Positions 17,783 through 26,211 of a stretch of 64,000 nucleotides of DNA are shown in pieces. The DNA is taken from NCBI GenBank assembly GCA_029861865.1, contig JAOTYL010000001.1, forward strand, positions 258,066 to 322,065, in the 5' to 3' direction. Within the stretch, counting starts at the first letter, position 1, and every line of letters begins with the position of its first letter. Below the pieces are notes generated by a model. The model made no database searches. It saw nothing but the letters and a program-made list of their open reading frames with translations, and had not been told where the DNA came from. The position numbers and the translations under genes were made by a program. Origin of the DNA: Myxococcales bacterium (GTDB lineage: Bacteria > Myxococcota_A > Polyangia > Polyangiales > Houyiibacteriaceae).

Positions 17783-20551
17783 TCATCCGCTGTTGCGCAG
17801 TCCGGTCGCGATCGTGTTCAGCGTCAGCTGGATGCCGCGCTCCAAAAGCTCACCGCGCTCGCCCGCACGGTGCCGGCGCAGCAGGTCGACCTGCATCACG
17901 TGCAGCGGATCGAGGTACGGGAAGCGGTTGCGGATGCTGCGCGCCAGCGTCGGGTTGTCGTCGAGGGGGTCTTCCGACCCCGTCAGCTCGGCGTGCCACC
18001 GCCGGGTGAGATCGTGCTCTGCGGCGATGATCTCGAACACCCGATCGCGCAGCTCGACATCGTCTACGAGGGCTTCGGCGTAGCGGCGCCCGATCGCCAG
18101 GTCGGTCTTGGCGAGGACCATGCCCATGTTGCTGAGCATCGCGCTAAAGAATGGCCATCGGTCTTGCATCTCGCGGAGCAACTTGCGCTCCTCGTCGCCG
18201 GTCGCGAACGCTTCGAACGCGGACCCTGCGCCGAACCACCCGGGAATATTGAGTCGGCACTGGCTCCAGCCGAACACCCAGGGGATGGCGCGCAGATCCT
18301 CGATGCGGTCGGAGTTGCGGCGTGAGGCAGGTCGGCTCCCGATATTGAGCGAGGCGATCTCGCCGATTGGCGTGATCGCCCGGAAGAAGTCCGCGAACCG
18401 GCCCGGCATGCCGGCCGCTGTGCCGTCGATCAGCCCCCGATAAGCAGAGTGGGCGAACGCGGCCAGCCGCTCGATGGCGTCGGAGTACCGAGCGGCGTCA
18501 TCACCGAGCTGCTCCGCGTCAAGGCAACTCGCCTCGAGTGTCGCGGCGAGCAGCGTCTCGAGGTTCCGCCGCGCCGAAGCCGGCTGGGCGTACTTTGCAG
18601 CGACCATCTCGCCCTGCTCGGTCATTCGAAGCGCGCCGTGAACCGAGCCCGGGGGTTGCGCCAGGATGGCTTGGTAGGCGGGGCCGCCCCCGCGGCCGAC
18701 GGTGCCGCCGCGGCCGTGGAACAGCCTGATCCGCACCCCGCATCGGTCGGCGGCGCCGACGAGCGCTCGTTGGGCGCGGTGGAGCTCCCACTGCGAGGCG
18801 ACGTATCCGCCGTCCTTATTGCTGTCGGAGTAGCCGATCATGACTTCCTGGCGGTCGCCACGGCTGGCAACGATTTGGCGATACCGCGGGTTGGCGAGCA
18901 GCTCGAGCAGCGTGGCTTCAGCATTACGGAGGTCGGCGATCGTCTCGAACAGCGGCACGATGTCGAGCAACGACCGTACGGTTCCGCCTTGGGTGCGCAC
19001 CAGGCCGACCTCCCTGAGCAGGACGGCGACCTCGAGCACGTCGCTCACCGACTCGGCCATCGAGATCACGTAGTGCGGGATCGTCCTGGGCCCAAATCGG
19101 GCGTGCGCCGATGCCGCCTCGCGCAGTACGTCGAGCTCGCTGCGCGTCAGCTCGGAGTAGTCGCCGTGCAGGGTAGTCAACGGCCTTGGGCCCTCGAGCT
19201 CAGCGGACAGAAGCGTTACCCGCTGCGCCTCGGGAAGGGAGAGGTAGTCTGGGTGGACGTTGGCGGTGGCGAGCAGCTCGGCGACGACCTCCTGGTGGAT
19301 CGCTGAGTTCTGCCGCAAGTCGAGTCCGCAAAGGTGCGTACCAAACGTCTCGACGCCGCGCCGCACCGGTTCGACGCGATCGGTAGCAAGAGCAGCGGCG
19401 CCGTGCGAGCACAGGGACGCGATCACGATGTCGAGGTCGCGCAGCAGCTCGGTGACCGAGCCGTAGGCCGGAAGGCGGGCGTGCGGTAGCGGGCCGGGGA
19501 CCTCGTCGAGCACTTCGGCGGCCAACCCCCAGGTGCGGGCGTGCATGGCGCGCAGCGCCCGACGGTACGGCTCGTCGGCGCGAAACCGCGAGTCGTCCTG
19601 CGACGCCGCCGCCAACTGCTCGAGCTCGGGCGACGGGGTTATCAGCCGCGCCGACATCGACAGCTCACGGGATAGCTCGTGCAAGGCGAGCAGGTGGTGG
19701 CGATACGCCTCGGCGGCCTGCGCCTCGACGGCCAGCCGGAGTACCGAAGCCGTGACGAAGGGGTTGCCGTCGCGATCGCCGCCGATCCACGAGCCCATCG
19801 AGATCATGTGGGGGTTGTGGACGGCCTGGCCGAGACGTTCGGCGGCGAGGTTTTCGGCTTGCCGTTGCAGTGCCGGCACCGTCGCAAAGATGCTCGACCG
19901 GTAGTAGCGCAGGGCCTCGTTGATCTCGTCACGGACCCGCAGTTTCGACAGCCGCACCTCGGCGGTCTGCCACAGGATGAGCACTTCGAGGCGGAGCTGC
20001 TCGTCGATCTCGGTGAGCTCCGAGGGGCTATTGGACGCCCGTGCCCGGCGCTGGAGTAGGTGGGCAACGGTATCGACGTGATAGAGCACCGTCTTGCGGC
20101 GGACCTCGGTGGGGTGCGCGGTGATCACCGGCGACACCGTCAACTCGTCGAGCGTCGCAGCGATCCGTGTTGCGTCGATACCGCTCGATAACAGCTTGTC
20201 GAGCGCAGCTTCGAGGCTGCCCGGCTGCAACCCGGTGCCCGCATCGCGGTGGTAGCGCCGGCGCCGCTCGACGTGCAGGTCCTCCGCGGTGTTCGCGAGA
20301 AGTGACAACCAGCCGAAGGCACGGATGAGGTGCAGCTGGTCGGCTGTGTCGGCGCTCGCGAGTGCGTCGGCGAGCGACTCGAGTGGCGCGCTGCCAGCGC
20401 GACGCTCCTGCACCGCGATCCGGCGGACCCGCTCCACGAGCTCGAACGTGTGCTGACCGGCTTGCTCCCGCAGGACGTCTCCGATCAGCCGACCGAGCAG
20501 ACGAATGTCGTTGCCCCCGTTTTGGGGAATGGCGAAGGCCCGTTTGGTCAT
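17783..20551 (-). CDS. ppc: Phosphoenolpyruvate carboxylase
   Basis: A 922-residue enzyme of the bacterial type, normal length. Recognised motifs: TAHPTEVRRKTVLYHV (catalytic His), GSWIGGDRDGNPFVTA, MIGYSDSNKDGGYVASQWEL, FHGRGGTVGRGGGPAYQAIL and TEQGEMVAAKYA; the C-terminus ends IATGLRNSG in place of the usual QNTG. It makes oxaloacetate from PEP and bicarbonate and replenishes the TCA cycle. Start ATG 20551. It lies within the glucan-utilisation island but has no evident link; the preceding GH17 gene stops just 18 bp upstream, so read-through from that operon is possible. Confidence 0.98.
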   Translation of the reverse strand: MTKRAFAIPQNGGNDIRLLGRLIGDVLREQAGQHTFELVERVRRIAVQERRAGSAPLESLADALASADTADQLHLIRAFGWLSLLANTAEDLHVERRRRYHRDAGTGLQPGSLEAALDKLLSSGIDATRIAATLDELTVSPVITAHPTEVRRKTVLYHVDTVAHLLQRRARASNSPSELTEIDEQLRLEVLILWQTAEVRLSKLRVRDEINEALRYYRSSIFATVPALQRQAENLAAERLGQAVHNPHMISMGSWIGGDRDGNPFVTASVLRLAVEAQAAEAYRHHLLALHELSRELSMSARLITPSPELEQLAAASQDDSRFRADEPYRRALRAMHARTWGLAAEVLDEVPGPLPHARLPAYGSVTELLRDLDIVIASLCSHGAAALATDRVEPVRRGVETFGTHLCGLDLRQNSAIHQEVVAELLATANVHPDYLSLPEAQRVTLLSAELEGPRPLTTLHGDYSELTRSELDVLREAASAHARFGPRTIPHYVISMAESVSDVLEVAVLLREVGLVRTQGGTVRSLLDIVPLFETIADLRNAEATLLELLANPRYRQIVASRGDRQEVMIGYSDSNKDGGYVASQWELHRAQRALVGAADRCGVRIRLFHGRGGTVGRGGGPAYQAILAQPPGSVHGALRMTEQGEMVAAKYAQPASARRNLETLLAATLEASCLDAEQLGDDAARYSDAIERLAAFAHSAYRGLIDGTAAGMPGRFADFFRAITPIGEIASLNIGSRPASRRNSDRIEDLRAIPWVFGWSQCRLNIPGWFGAGSAFEAFATGDEERKLLREMQDRWPFFSAMLSNMGMVLAKTDLAIGRRYAEALVDDVELRDRVFEIIAAEHDLTRRWHAELTGSEDPLDDNPTLARSIRNRFPYLDPLHVMQVDLLRRHRAGERGELLERGIQLTLNTIATGLRNSG

Positions 20552-20569
20552 GATTTCACAGTGAGTGAA

Positions 20570-21622
20570 TCACCGCGCATTGGCGCTCGGAAGCCTCTGC
20601 AGCAACTGCTTCGGCGTTCTATCGACGTTGAACAAGCCCCAGTGTTTTTCAGCCCCGAGCGGAACATCCGGATCACCTTTCCATGGCTCGTCGAACGCCT
20701 CGAAGAAGAAGACTGTCGTATTGGTGCTGCGCGCCCATGTCTCCAGTTCGCGATAATAACGCGCTTGGTTCGCCTCGTTGGCCCGGTCGCCAAACTCGAC
20801 TGCGACGGTCGCCCAACCCGCCTCGAGGATTGCGAGGGGCTTGTCGGGCAGCGCGGAACGCACACCCTCAATATTCTCAAGCGTGTAGGCCAGCGCCTCG
20901 TCGATCGTCTTTCCTTCCCACGCGGGATAGGTATGTACGCCGACAAAATCGACCTCGGCTGCCAGTGCGGCGCCGTCGCGTATCCACCATGCGTAGTTTT
21001 CGGCGACGGTGACAGGCTGGTCTATTGCGTCCTTCACGAGCCGAACATAAGCGATGACTTTGTTCACTGGCACCATGTGGTCGTTCCAATCGACGAGCGC
21101 TTCATTGCCGACATTGACGGCGACTACAATGTCTTCAAAGTTCTGCGCAAGCTTGATTCCGCGTAGTAGCTCGGCGGCATTTCTCGACGTGTTGGCCGCC
21201 AATTGGCTTTCCGGTATCGGCTCGTCCAGCCAGGGACAGCCCTCATGATTGCTGAACTCGGCGTCCAGCCAAATACCCAACATCACCTTGATCGGAAGCT
21301 GGTGCCGCCTGATCAGCTCGAGCGTCAGCCGGGAGTTTTCGCCGGAATCATAGAGGCGGATCAGATTGAAATCGTGCGCGACGAGAATGTTGAGGTCCTC
21401 GAGAATCTCGTCGGGGCTTGGATTCACGGCGCCGTTGCCCCGATCCGGATACTGGCCTTCCCGAAATCCCGAATACGCAACAGCCATGATTTCTCCAGCC
21501 ACCAAAGCACTTGGCGACTGCTGCCCTAGTCTCGCATTGCTCAACGAATGTACTTTGTTGGATCCCGAGTAGCATCCGGCAACTGTAATCGCGATAGCGG
21601 CGAATCCTTCTGTTGGTTTCAT
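20570..21622 (-). CDS. GH17 family lipoprotein glycosidase
   Basis: A 350-residue protein from ATG 21622-21620 (MKPTEGFAAIAITVAGC), a short lipoprotein signal with Cys17; the longer frame to 21751 is rejected because it overlaps the upstream GH17 gene. GH17 residues: acid/base Glu174 in VVAVNVGNEALVDW, nucleophile Glu267 in LAILEAGWATVAVE, and FVGVHTYPAWEGK between. 'LEAGWAT' replaces the usual 'SETGWP'. Predicted to act on beta-1,3-glucan at the envelope. Follows the next GH17 gene by 16 bp in what looks like one operon. Confidence 0.88.
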   Translation of the reverse strand: MKPTEGFAAIAITVAGCYSGSNKVHSLSNARLGQQSPSALVAGEIMAVAYSGFREGQYPDRGNGAVNPSPDEILEDLNILVAHDFNLIRLYDSGENSRLTLELIRRHQLPIKVMLGIWLDAEFSNHEGCPWLDEPIPESQLAANTSRNAAELLRGIKLAQNFEDIVVAVNVGNEALVDWNDHMVPVNKVIAYVRLVKDAIDQPVTVAENYAWWIRDGAALAAEVDFVGVHTYPAWEGKTIDEALAYTLENIEGVRSALPDKPLAILEAGWATVAVEFGDRANEANQARYYRELETWARSTNTTVFFFEAFDEPWKGDPDVPLGAEKHWGLFNVDRTPKQLLQRLPSANAR

Positions 21623-21638
21623 ATCTGATCGCGTTGGT

Positions 21639-23384
21639 TCAGGGGAAAAAGCCCGCGCCCTCATATACGGGGTCGTTGCAGGCGGAGCCCGCTGGCGTGT
21701 CGCACAGCGCGTAGAGCGGCATCCGGAACTCGTCCCACAGGCCCCAGCCATCGTCCGTCCCCTTCCAGCGCTCGTCGAAGGACGTGAAATCGATGATGAT
21801 CCGAGGCCCGCCGGGGGACCCTTCCCAGGAACGCATCAGGTCGAGGTACCACTTAGCGTTCACGGGATCCGCGGCATAGGTCTCGATTTCTTGGCTGGGC
21901 GCGGTCTGCCGCCACTTCCAGCCGGTCTCGCCGATGACGATCGGCAAAGACTCACCGATGGTGACGGTCGTGCCCGACGCATTGAGGTAGCTGTAGTCGT
22001 AGACGGCCTGGTAGTTGTCCTGGGCTTTGGCGAGCGCGGCATTCATCATGGCCTCGGCCCGTAGAGGACCGGCCGGGACCCCGAGCTGCTGCCAGTCCCA
22101 TTGCCTGTAGTTGATGAAGGGGTACGTGTGAATGGACACGAAGTCGATGAGCCGCAGGACCCCGTCTGGGCTTCTGCCAAAAAAGTTTGCGTAGAAGGTG
22201 TAGTCGTCGTCCGCCGTGACCGGCTGCGTCACGTTGTTTCGGGTCTCGGCAATATACCCCTCGAGGCAGTTCAACGGCATGAACGCCGCGAAGAACGACG
22301 TCTCGTTGCCGACGCTGACCGTGACGACATTGTCATAGGTGTTGGCCAGGCGGATGGCGTTGTCGACCTGATCGTCGTTGAATGCGCTACTGCACGACGC
22401 GGCCGCGGGGCCCGAGAGGCCCTCGAGAAAGAGTCCCTGCTGGAATCGCATTTCGGGGAAGTTCGCGGCTGCGAGCTGCAGCATCTTCTCGGCCCCGGAC
22501 ACCTCGTCTACGCCGAACAAACGCACCAGGTCGAAGCCGGCGGTTTGCAACAGGCCGAGGTCCTCGAGGATGTCGGCTTCGTTGGGGATCTCCCCGGCAT
22601 CCGGTCCACCGGCCCGGAACGCGCTGTAGTTGATCGCGTTGCCGGTCGTGTAGATGTCCGGCAGGGGCCGCAGCTCAGACGCCGCACATTCCACCTCGAA
22701 GCTCTTGGTCTTGTCGCACGGCGCGTCGCCGTCGCTGACCGTCACCGAGATCGTTTGGCTTCCGTTGGCGTTATCACACGTATAGATGGTCGACTGCGCG
22801 AATCGATCTAGGAAGCTTCCGCCTGTGGCGGTCAACGCTGTGGTAACCGTGTCGCCGTCGGCATCGCTCACCAAAACGGTTACTGCGGATCCTTCCGGAG
22901 GCACTTCATCTGGTACTGCGTTCAAGAAGTGCAGTCTTGGGCAGTTGTTGCCTGCGACCGTTTCGAATGTCGCATCGATATCGACGTTGCCGAGCGGGTC
23001 CACTCCGTCCCCATCACACGTCAACACCACGTTAACCTTGACCGTTTCGTTTACCACTACCGTGAAGTCCGCAGAACCCGTACACAAGGGATTGCCTGCG
23101 TCGTCGAACGCGGTCAGCGTGATGCTGCAGTCTCCCGCAGGTAAGAACATGATCGCTGCCCAGACGGGCGGTTCCTGTTCGTCATTGACGTTGAACTGGC
23201 CGCTCAGAGTGATTCCCGAGTCACAAGCGACGTCAAAACCCACTGCCGTGACGTCGGTGCTGCCAACAATCAGGTTGACTTGCACGCCACCGGAGGTGCC
23301 GGAGCTGCTAGTTTCACTTGCACACCCCGCAAGCGAAGTGGCCAAGAGCATGACCGCTGTGGTTAAGACCGATAGAGATCTCAT
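21639..23384 (-). CDS. Modular GH17 lipoprotein (N-terminal beta-sandwich module + GH17)
   Basis: A 581-residue lipoprotein: lipobox LAGC (Cys21); a beta-rich N-terminal module (about 34-235) that is closely similar to the one in the 23563-25830 protein; then a GH17 barrel (about 245-575) with acid/base Glu361 (VVTVSVGNETSFFAAF) and nucleophile Glu486 (PIVIGETGWKWRQ), plus DFVSIHTYPFINYRQWDW. The N-terminal module looks like two immunoglobulin/PKD-like units with conserved Cys. The enzyme probably attacks beta-1,3-glucan on the cell surface. First gene of a two-GH17 unit. Codon and base use are like its neighbours. Confidence 0.9.
   Translation of the reverse strand: MRSLSVLTTAVMLLATSLAGCASETSSSGTSGGVQVNLIVGSTDVTAVGFDVACDSGITLSGQFNVNDEQEPPVWAAIMFLPAGDCSITLTAFDDAGNPLCTGSADFTVVVNETVKVNVVLTCDGDGVDPLGNVDIDATFETVAGNNCPRLHFLNAVPDEVPPEGSAVTVLVSDADGDTVTTALTATGGSFLDRFAQSTIYTCDNANGSQTISVTVSDGDAPCDKTKSFEVECAASELRPLPDIYTTGNAINYSAFRAGGPDAGEIPNEADILEDLGLLQTAGFDLVRLFGVDEVSGAEKMLQLAAANFPEMRFQQGLFLEGLSGPAAASCSSAFNDDQVDNAIRLANTYDNVVTVSVGNETSFFAAFMPLNCLEGYIAETRNNVTQPVTADDDYTFYANFFGRSPDGVLRLIDFVSIHTYPFINYRQWDWQQLGVPAGPLRAEAMMNAALAKAQDNYQAVYDYSYLNASGTTVTIGESLPIVIGETGWKWRQTAPSQEIETYAADPVNAKWYLDLMRSWEGSPGGPRIIIDFTSFDERWKGTDDGWGLWDEFRMPLYALCDTPAGSACNDPVYEGAGFFP
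22690..23340 (-). repeat. Direct duplication of the N-terminal lipoprotein module, copy 1
   Basis: This coding stretch matches 25135-25790 on the same strand (for example both encode QFNVNDEQ[ED]PPVWAAIM and GSADFTVVVNETVKVN). The same module is joined to GH17 here and to CBM/Cys-rich/permuted modules in the other gene, a case of domain shuffling. Confidence 0.75.
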
Positions 23385-23450
23385 CGAATGGCTCTTTGGT
23401 TACTAAGCGCATCTAAGAGAAGTGAATGATGTCGTCCAAGATCACGCAAA

Positions 23451-23485
23451 CACGGTGGCGGTCGCTCGATGCTTCCGCCACCGTG
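23451..23485 (-). terminator. Hairpin terminator between two lipoprotein genes
   Basis: CACGGTGGCGG and CCGCCACCGTG form a perfect 11-bp stem with a 13-nt loop. Read on the minus strand it comes after the 23563-25830 gene and is followed by TTTGCG, so it probably ends that transcript; the 21639-23384 operon would then have its own promoter in the remaining 65 bp. Confidence 0.65.
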
Positions 23486-23562
23486 TCGCGCTGGGGCTGC
23501 TTAGTCACGGCTGTTGATGGTGCCGTTACCGCAGCACGCGTCGGTTGACGCTGTGATTCGGA

Positions 23563-24190
23563 TCACTGTCCGATATTGCCGCCTTTGGCCTGGAAGGCGA
23601 ATTCGAAGGTTTTGCCGACATCCTCCGCTGCAATCGTGCGTTCTTGGAAAACGTTGGTCTCGACCAGGTCAGTTACGTTGCCGTGACCTTCTTCGTTGCC
23701 AGTGCCGAGGCCACAGCAGTTGTAGTCACTGTAGACGCTGAGTTGTTGGGGTTCTTGCCCCACACCGCCTTCACCAGTAACTAACGCACAGATCTGCGGT
23801 CCGTTGGGCGCAGCCCCGCCATAGCCAAACTTACGGGTACCGGCGCTGTCAAACACATTGACGAAGAACGTCCATCCGTCACCTATGACGGTGCCGTTGA
23901 TGTCGAGCCCATTGAAGTCCTGTGTGTAAAGGACCGCTGGATCGTTGAGCACGACGTTGTCGTAGAAGTTCCCGGAACTGTCGAAGTTCGACGCGTTCGT
24001 CTGGAAGCCAAACTGCAGGATATGGCCTACGAGGTCTTGGGTGATCACCAGGGGGAGCGTGAAGCCGCCCCAGCTATCCGGAAGGTTCGTCGTATCTTGA
24101 GTGTTGGATGCGCTCACGCTGAAACCGGCTAGGGGGTCCAGCGTCTTGATGAACGCGTTGGCCGTCGGGGCCGGCACGCAGAAGCCGGCG
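23563..24190 (-). repeat. Inverted duplication, copy 2 (C-terminal module of P2)
   Basis: Near-exact counterpart, on the other strand, of 14998-15628. The two copies face each other across about 8 kb that hold GH17, CBM9-like, ppc and two further GH17 genes. Confidence 0.8.
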
Positions 24191-25830
24191 CTACAGGTGC
24201 CGGTGTCGTTTTCGCACGCGTTGGTGTTGTTCGATGTCTCGCAGGTTCCTGCGTTGCACACCGGGTCGATACACTCGTTGCCAGTGGCCGGGCAGTCCCC
24301 ATCCACCGTGCATTCTGCGTTTGGCACGCAATTGCCCTGCCCGTCGCAGGTTCCGTTTCCGCCGTCGCACAGGTCGGTGTTGTTCGATGTCTCGCAGGTT
24401 CCTGCGTTGCACACCGGGTCGATACACTCGTTGCCGGTAGCCGGGCAGTCCGCGGGCACCGTGCATTCTGGGTTCGGGACGCAGAGCCCTTCGTTGCAAG
24501 TGCCGGCGCCGCCTGGCCCAAAGGTGACCGAGACGTTGTCGAAGTATGCATTGACTGCACAGCCCGGTTCTGCTCCGCAGATGGCCGCCAGCTGCAGTGT
24601 CACACCACCGCTGACGTCAGGGCCCGTGGTCGTCTCGAAGGAATAGGTGGTCCAAGTATCACTCGGGAAAAGTGGGTTGCCGCCGAGTATTTCACTACTG
24701 GACGTGCCCCCGCCGGCGATCTCGCCGAACAACTCGGCAAACACAACGCCGCCAGCGCCTTCGAGCGAGCCAAACAGGTCGAACGAAATGCTGATTGGGC
24801 TGTTGGGCGTCACAATCCCGATGCCAATGTTGGCCTGCTTGATGAGTGGGTTTGCCGGAGCACCAGCTGTGGCCACGTTGCCCGACCATGAACCACCATT
24901 GGCCTGCGCCATCGTCGCCTCACAGGTCCCATTGTTAGGACCAGTACAAAACTGCGTCCAACCATCGAGATTACCGGTTTCGAAATCGCCGTTGGTGGTC
25001 AGTTCAGGGCCCGCGTCACACGCGTTGGTGTTGTTCGAGGTTTCACACTCTCCGGTCTCCGGATTGCAAGAGTCGTCTGTGCACGGGTTGCCGTCGTCAC
25101 AGTCGACGTTCTCACAGAGGTTGACCCCAGGACACGTGACGTCGAAGCTCTTGGTCTTGTCACACGCCGGGTCGCCGTCGCTGGCTATTACGGAGACGGT
25201 TTGGGTTCCGTTGGCGTCATCACAGGTGTAGGTGGTCAACTGCGCAGATGGATCTACGAAGCTTCCGCCTGTGGCCGTCAGCGCCGTGGACACTGGATCG
25301 CCGTCCGCATCGCCCACCAAAACAGTGACTGTCGATCCTTCTGGGGGCACTTCATCGGGCACCACATTCAAGAAGTACAGTCGTGGACAGTTGTTGGCTG
25401 GGACCTCCTCAAATGTCGCATCGATATCGACAGTGCCGAGCAGCTCCTGTCCGTCCCCGAGACACGTCAACACGATGTTGACTTTGACCGTCTCGTTTAC
25501 CACTACCGTAAAGTCCGCAGAACCCGTACAGAGCGGAGCGCCTGCGTTGTCGAACGCGGTCAGCGTTACTTTGCAGGGTCCCTCAGGCAGGTCCATGATC
25601 GCAGCCCAGACGGGCGGATCCTGTTCGTCGTTGACATTGAACTGGCCGTTCAGGGTGACCCCCGATTCACAAACCACTTCGAAACTCACGGCCGTGACGT
25701 TGGTGTTTCCAATAATCAGGTTGACACTGACACTGCCGGTCTCGCTCGAGCCCCCGGTTTCGCCAGAACAGCCCGCAACAAATGCCGCCGCCGTCATGAC
25801 GAACGCGGCTAGTACAGATACTCGTTTCAT
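23563..25830 (-). CDS. Modular lipoprotein: N-terminal beta module, CBM4/9-like domain, Cys-rich repeats, permuted CBM-like module (P2)
   Basis: A 755-residue lipoprotein (lipobox VAGC, Cys21). Order: beta module shared with the GH17 at 21639 (34-235); a Cys-rich unit; a canonical CBM4/9-type jelly roll (about 275-430) from ELTTNGDFETGNLDGWTQF to AYFDNVSVTFG; Cys-rich repeats (435-545); and the C-terminal module (about 555-755) shared with P1, P3 and P4. The C-terminal module carries the FYDNVVL strand before the DFNGLD...GDGW strand, opposite to the canonical domain in this same protein. No catalytic site is seen. It is preceded by a perfect 21-bp palindrome (25875-25895) that matches the one in front of the GH1 operon, so it is likely part of the ROK regulon. 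Probable surface glucan-binding protein. Confidence 0.88.
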   Translation of the reverse strand: MKRVSVLAAFVMTAAAFVAGCSGETGGSSETGSVSVNLIIGNTNVTAVSFEVVCESGVTLNGQFNVNDEQDPPVWAAIMDLPEGPCKVTLTAFDNAGAPLCTGSADFTVVVNETVKVNIVLTCLGDGQELLGTVDIDATFEEVPANNCPRLYFLNVVPDEVPPEGSTVTVLVGDADGDPVSTALTATGGSFVDPSAQLTTYTCDDANGTQTVSVIASDGDPACDKTKSFDVTCPGVNLCENVDCDDGNPCTDDSCNPETGECETSNNTNACDAGPELTTNGDFETGNLDGWTQFCTGPNNGTCEATMAQANGGSWSGNVATAGAPANPLIKQANIGIGIVTPNSPISISFDLFGSLEGAGGVVFAELFGEIAGGGTSSSEILGGNPLFPSDTWTTYSFETTTGPDVSGGVTLQLAAICGAEPGCAVNAYFDNVSVTFGPGGAGTCNEGLCVPNPECTVPADCPATGNECIDPVCNAGTCETSNNTDLCDGGNGTCDGQGNCVPNAECTVDGDCPATGNECIDPVCNAGTCETSNNTNACENDTGTCSAGFCVPAPTANAFIKTLDPLAGFSVSASNTQDTTNLPDSWGGFTLPLVITQDLVGHILQFGFQTNASNFDSSGNFYDNVVLNDPAVLYTQDFNGLDINGTVIGDGWTFFVNVFDSAGTRKFGYGGAAPNGPQICALVTGEGGVGQEPQQLSVYSDYNCCGLGTGNEEGHGNVTDLVETNVFQERTIAAEDVGKTFEFAFQAKGGNIGQ
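25135..25790 (-). repeat. Direct duplication of the N-terminal lipoprotein module, copy 2
   Basis: Counterpart of 22690-23340 on the same strand; see the protein descriptions of the two lipoproteins for the module content. Confidence 0.75.
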
Positions 25831-26211
25831 CGTTCGATCTCCTTACCTTGGATAGCGCCGAAACCAACAACGGGTTTGTTCGAGCACCGAACAAAAGTGG
25901 CTTCTGCTGCGCAGAGAAGCAGTGAATCTCAAATTTCCCGCCAAAGATCAAGAAGAAGTTTGCGTTAGAAAGCCGGTTCACGAAGAAGCATGGCCCCAAA
26001 TGGTGGTCTTAATTGCAGTGGAGAAGAATTAACACATAAATACAGTGTCTGATCCCACACAACTTTGTCGATTTGTCAATCCAAGCGACCGATTTCTTGC
26101 CTCTTTGTGCGGGTTCCGAACATTTCGGACACGGTCACCCATACGGCGCGCGAGGTGATCCCACGCCTCACCGACGCTTCTATCGGTTTCAGAGCGCAAT
26201 CAATGCAGCGC
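25831..26211. other. Intergenic region between P2 and the GPH symporter; second palindrome at 26115-26129
   Basis: No convincing gene. Besides the operator at 25875-25895 it holds a different perfect palindrome TCCGAA-CAT-TTCGGA (26115-26129), about 83 bp after the symporter stop codon (26212 end), and a short inverted repeat CTTCT...AGAAG near 25901-25920. The second palindrome may be another regulator site or part of a terminator. Confidence 0.45.
25875..25895. promoter_or_regulatory. Perfect 21-bp palindrome, candidate ROK-repressor operator (site 1)
   Basis: TTTGTTCG-AGCAC-CGAACAAA: perfect 8-bp arms with a 5-bp centre, 45 bp upstream of the P2 start codon. The same motif with one arm mismatch lies 52 bp upstream of the GH1 start at 30033-30053, next to the ROK gene. 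Confidence 0.75.
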
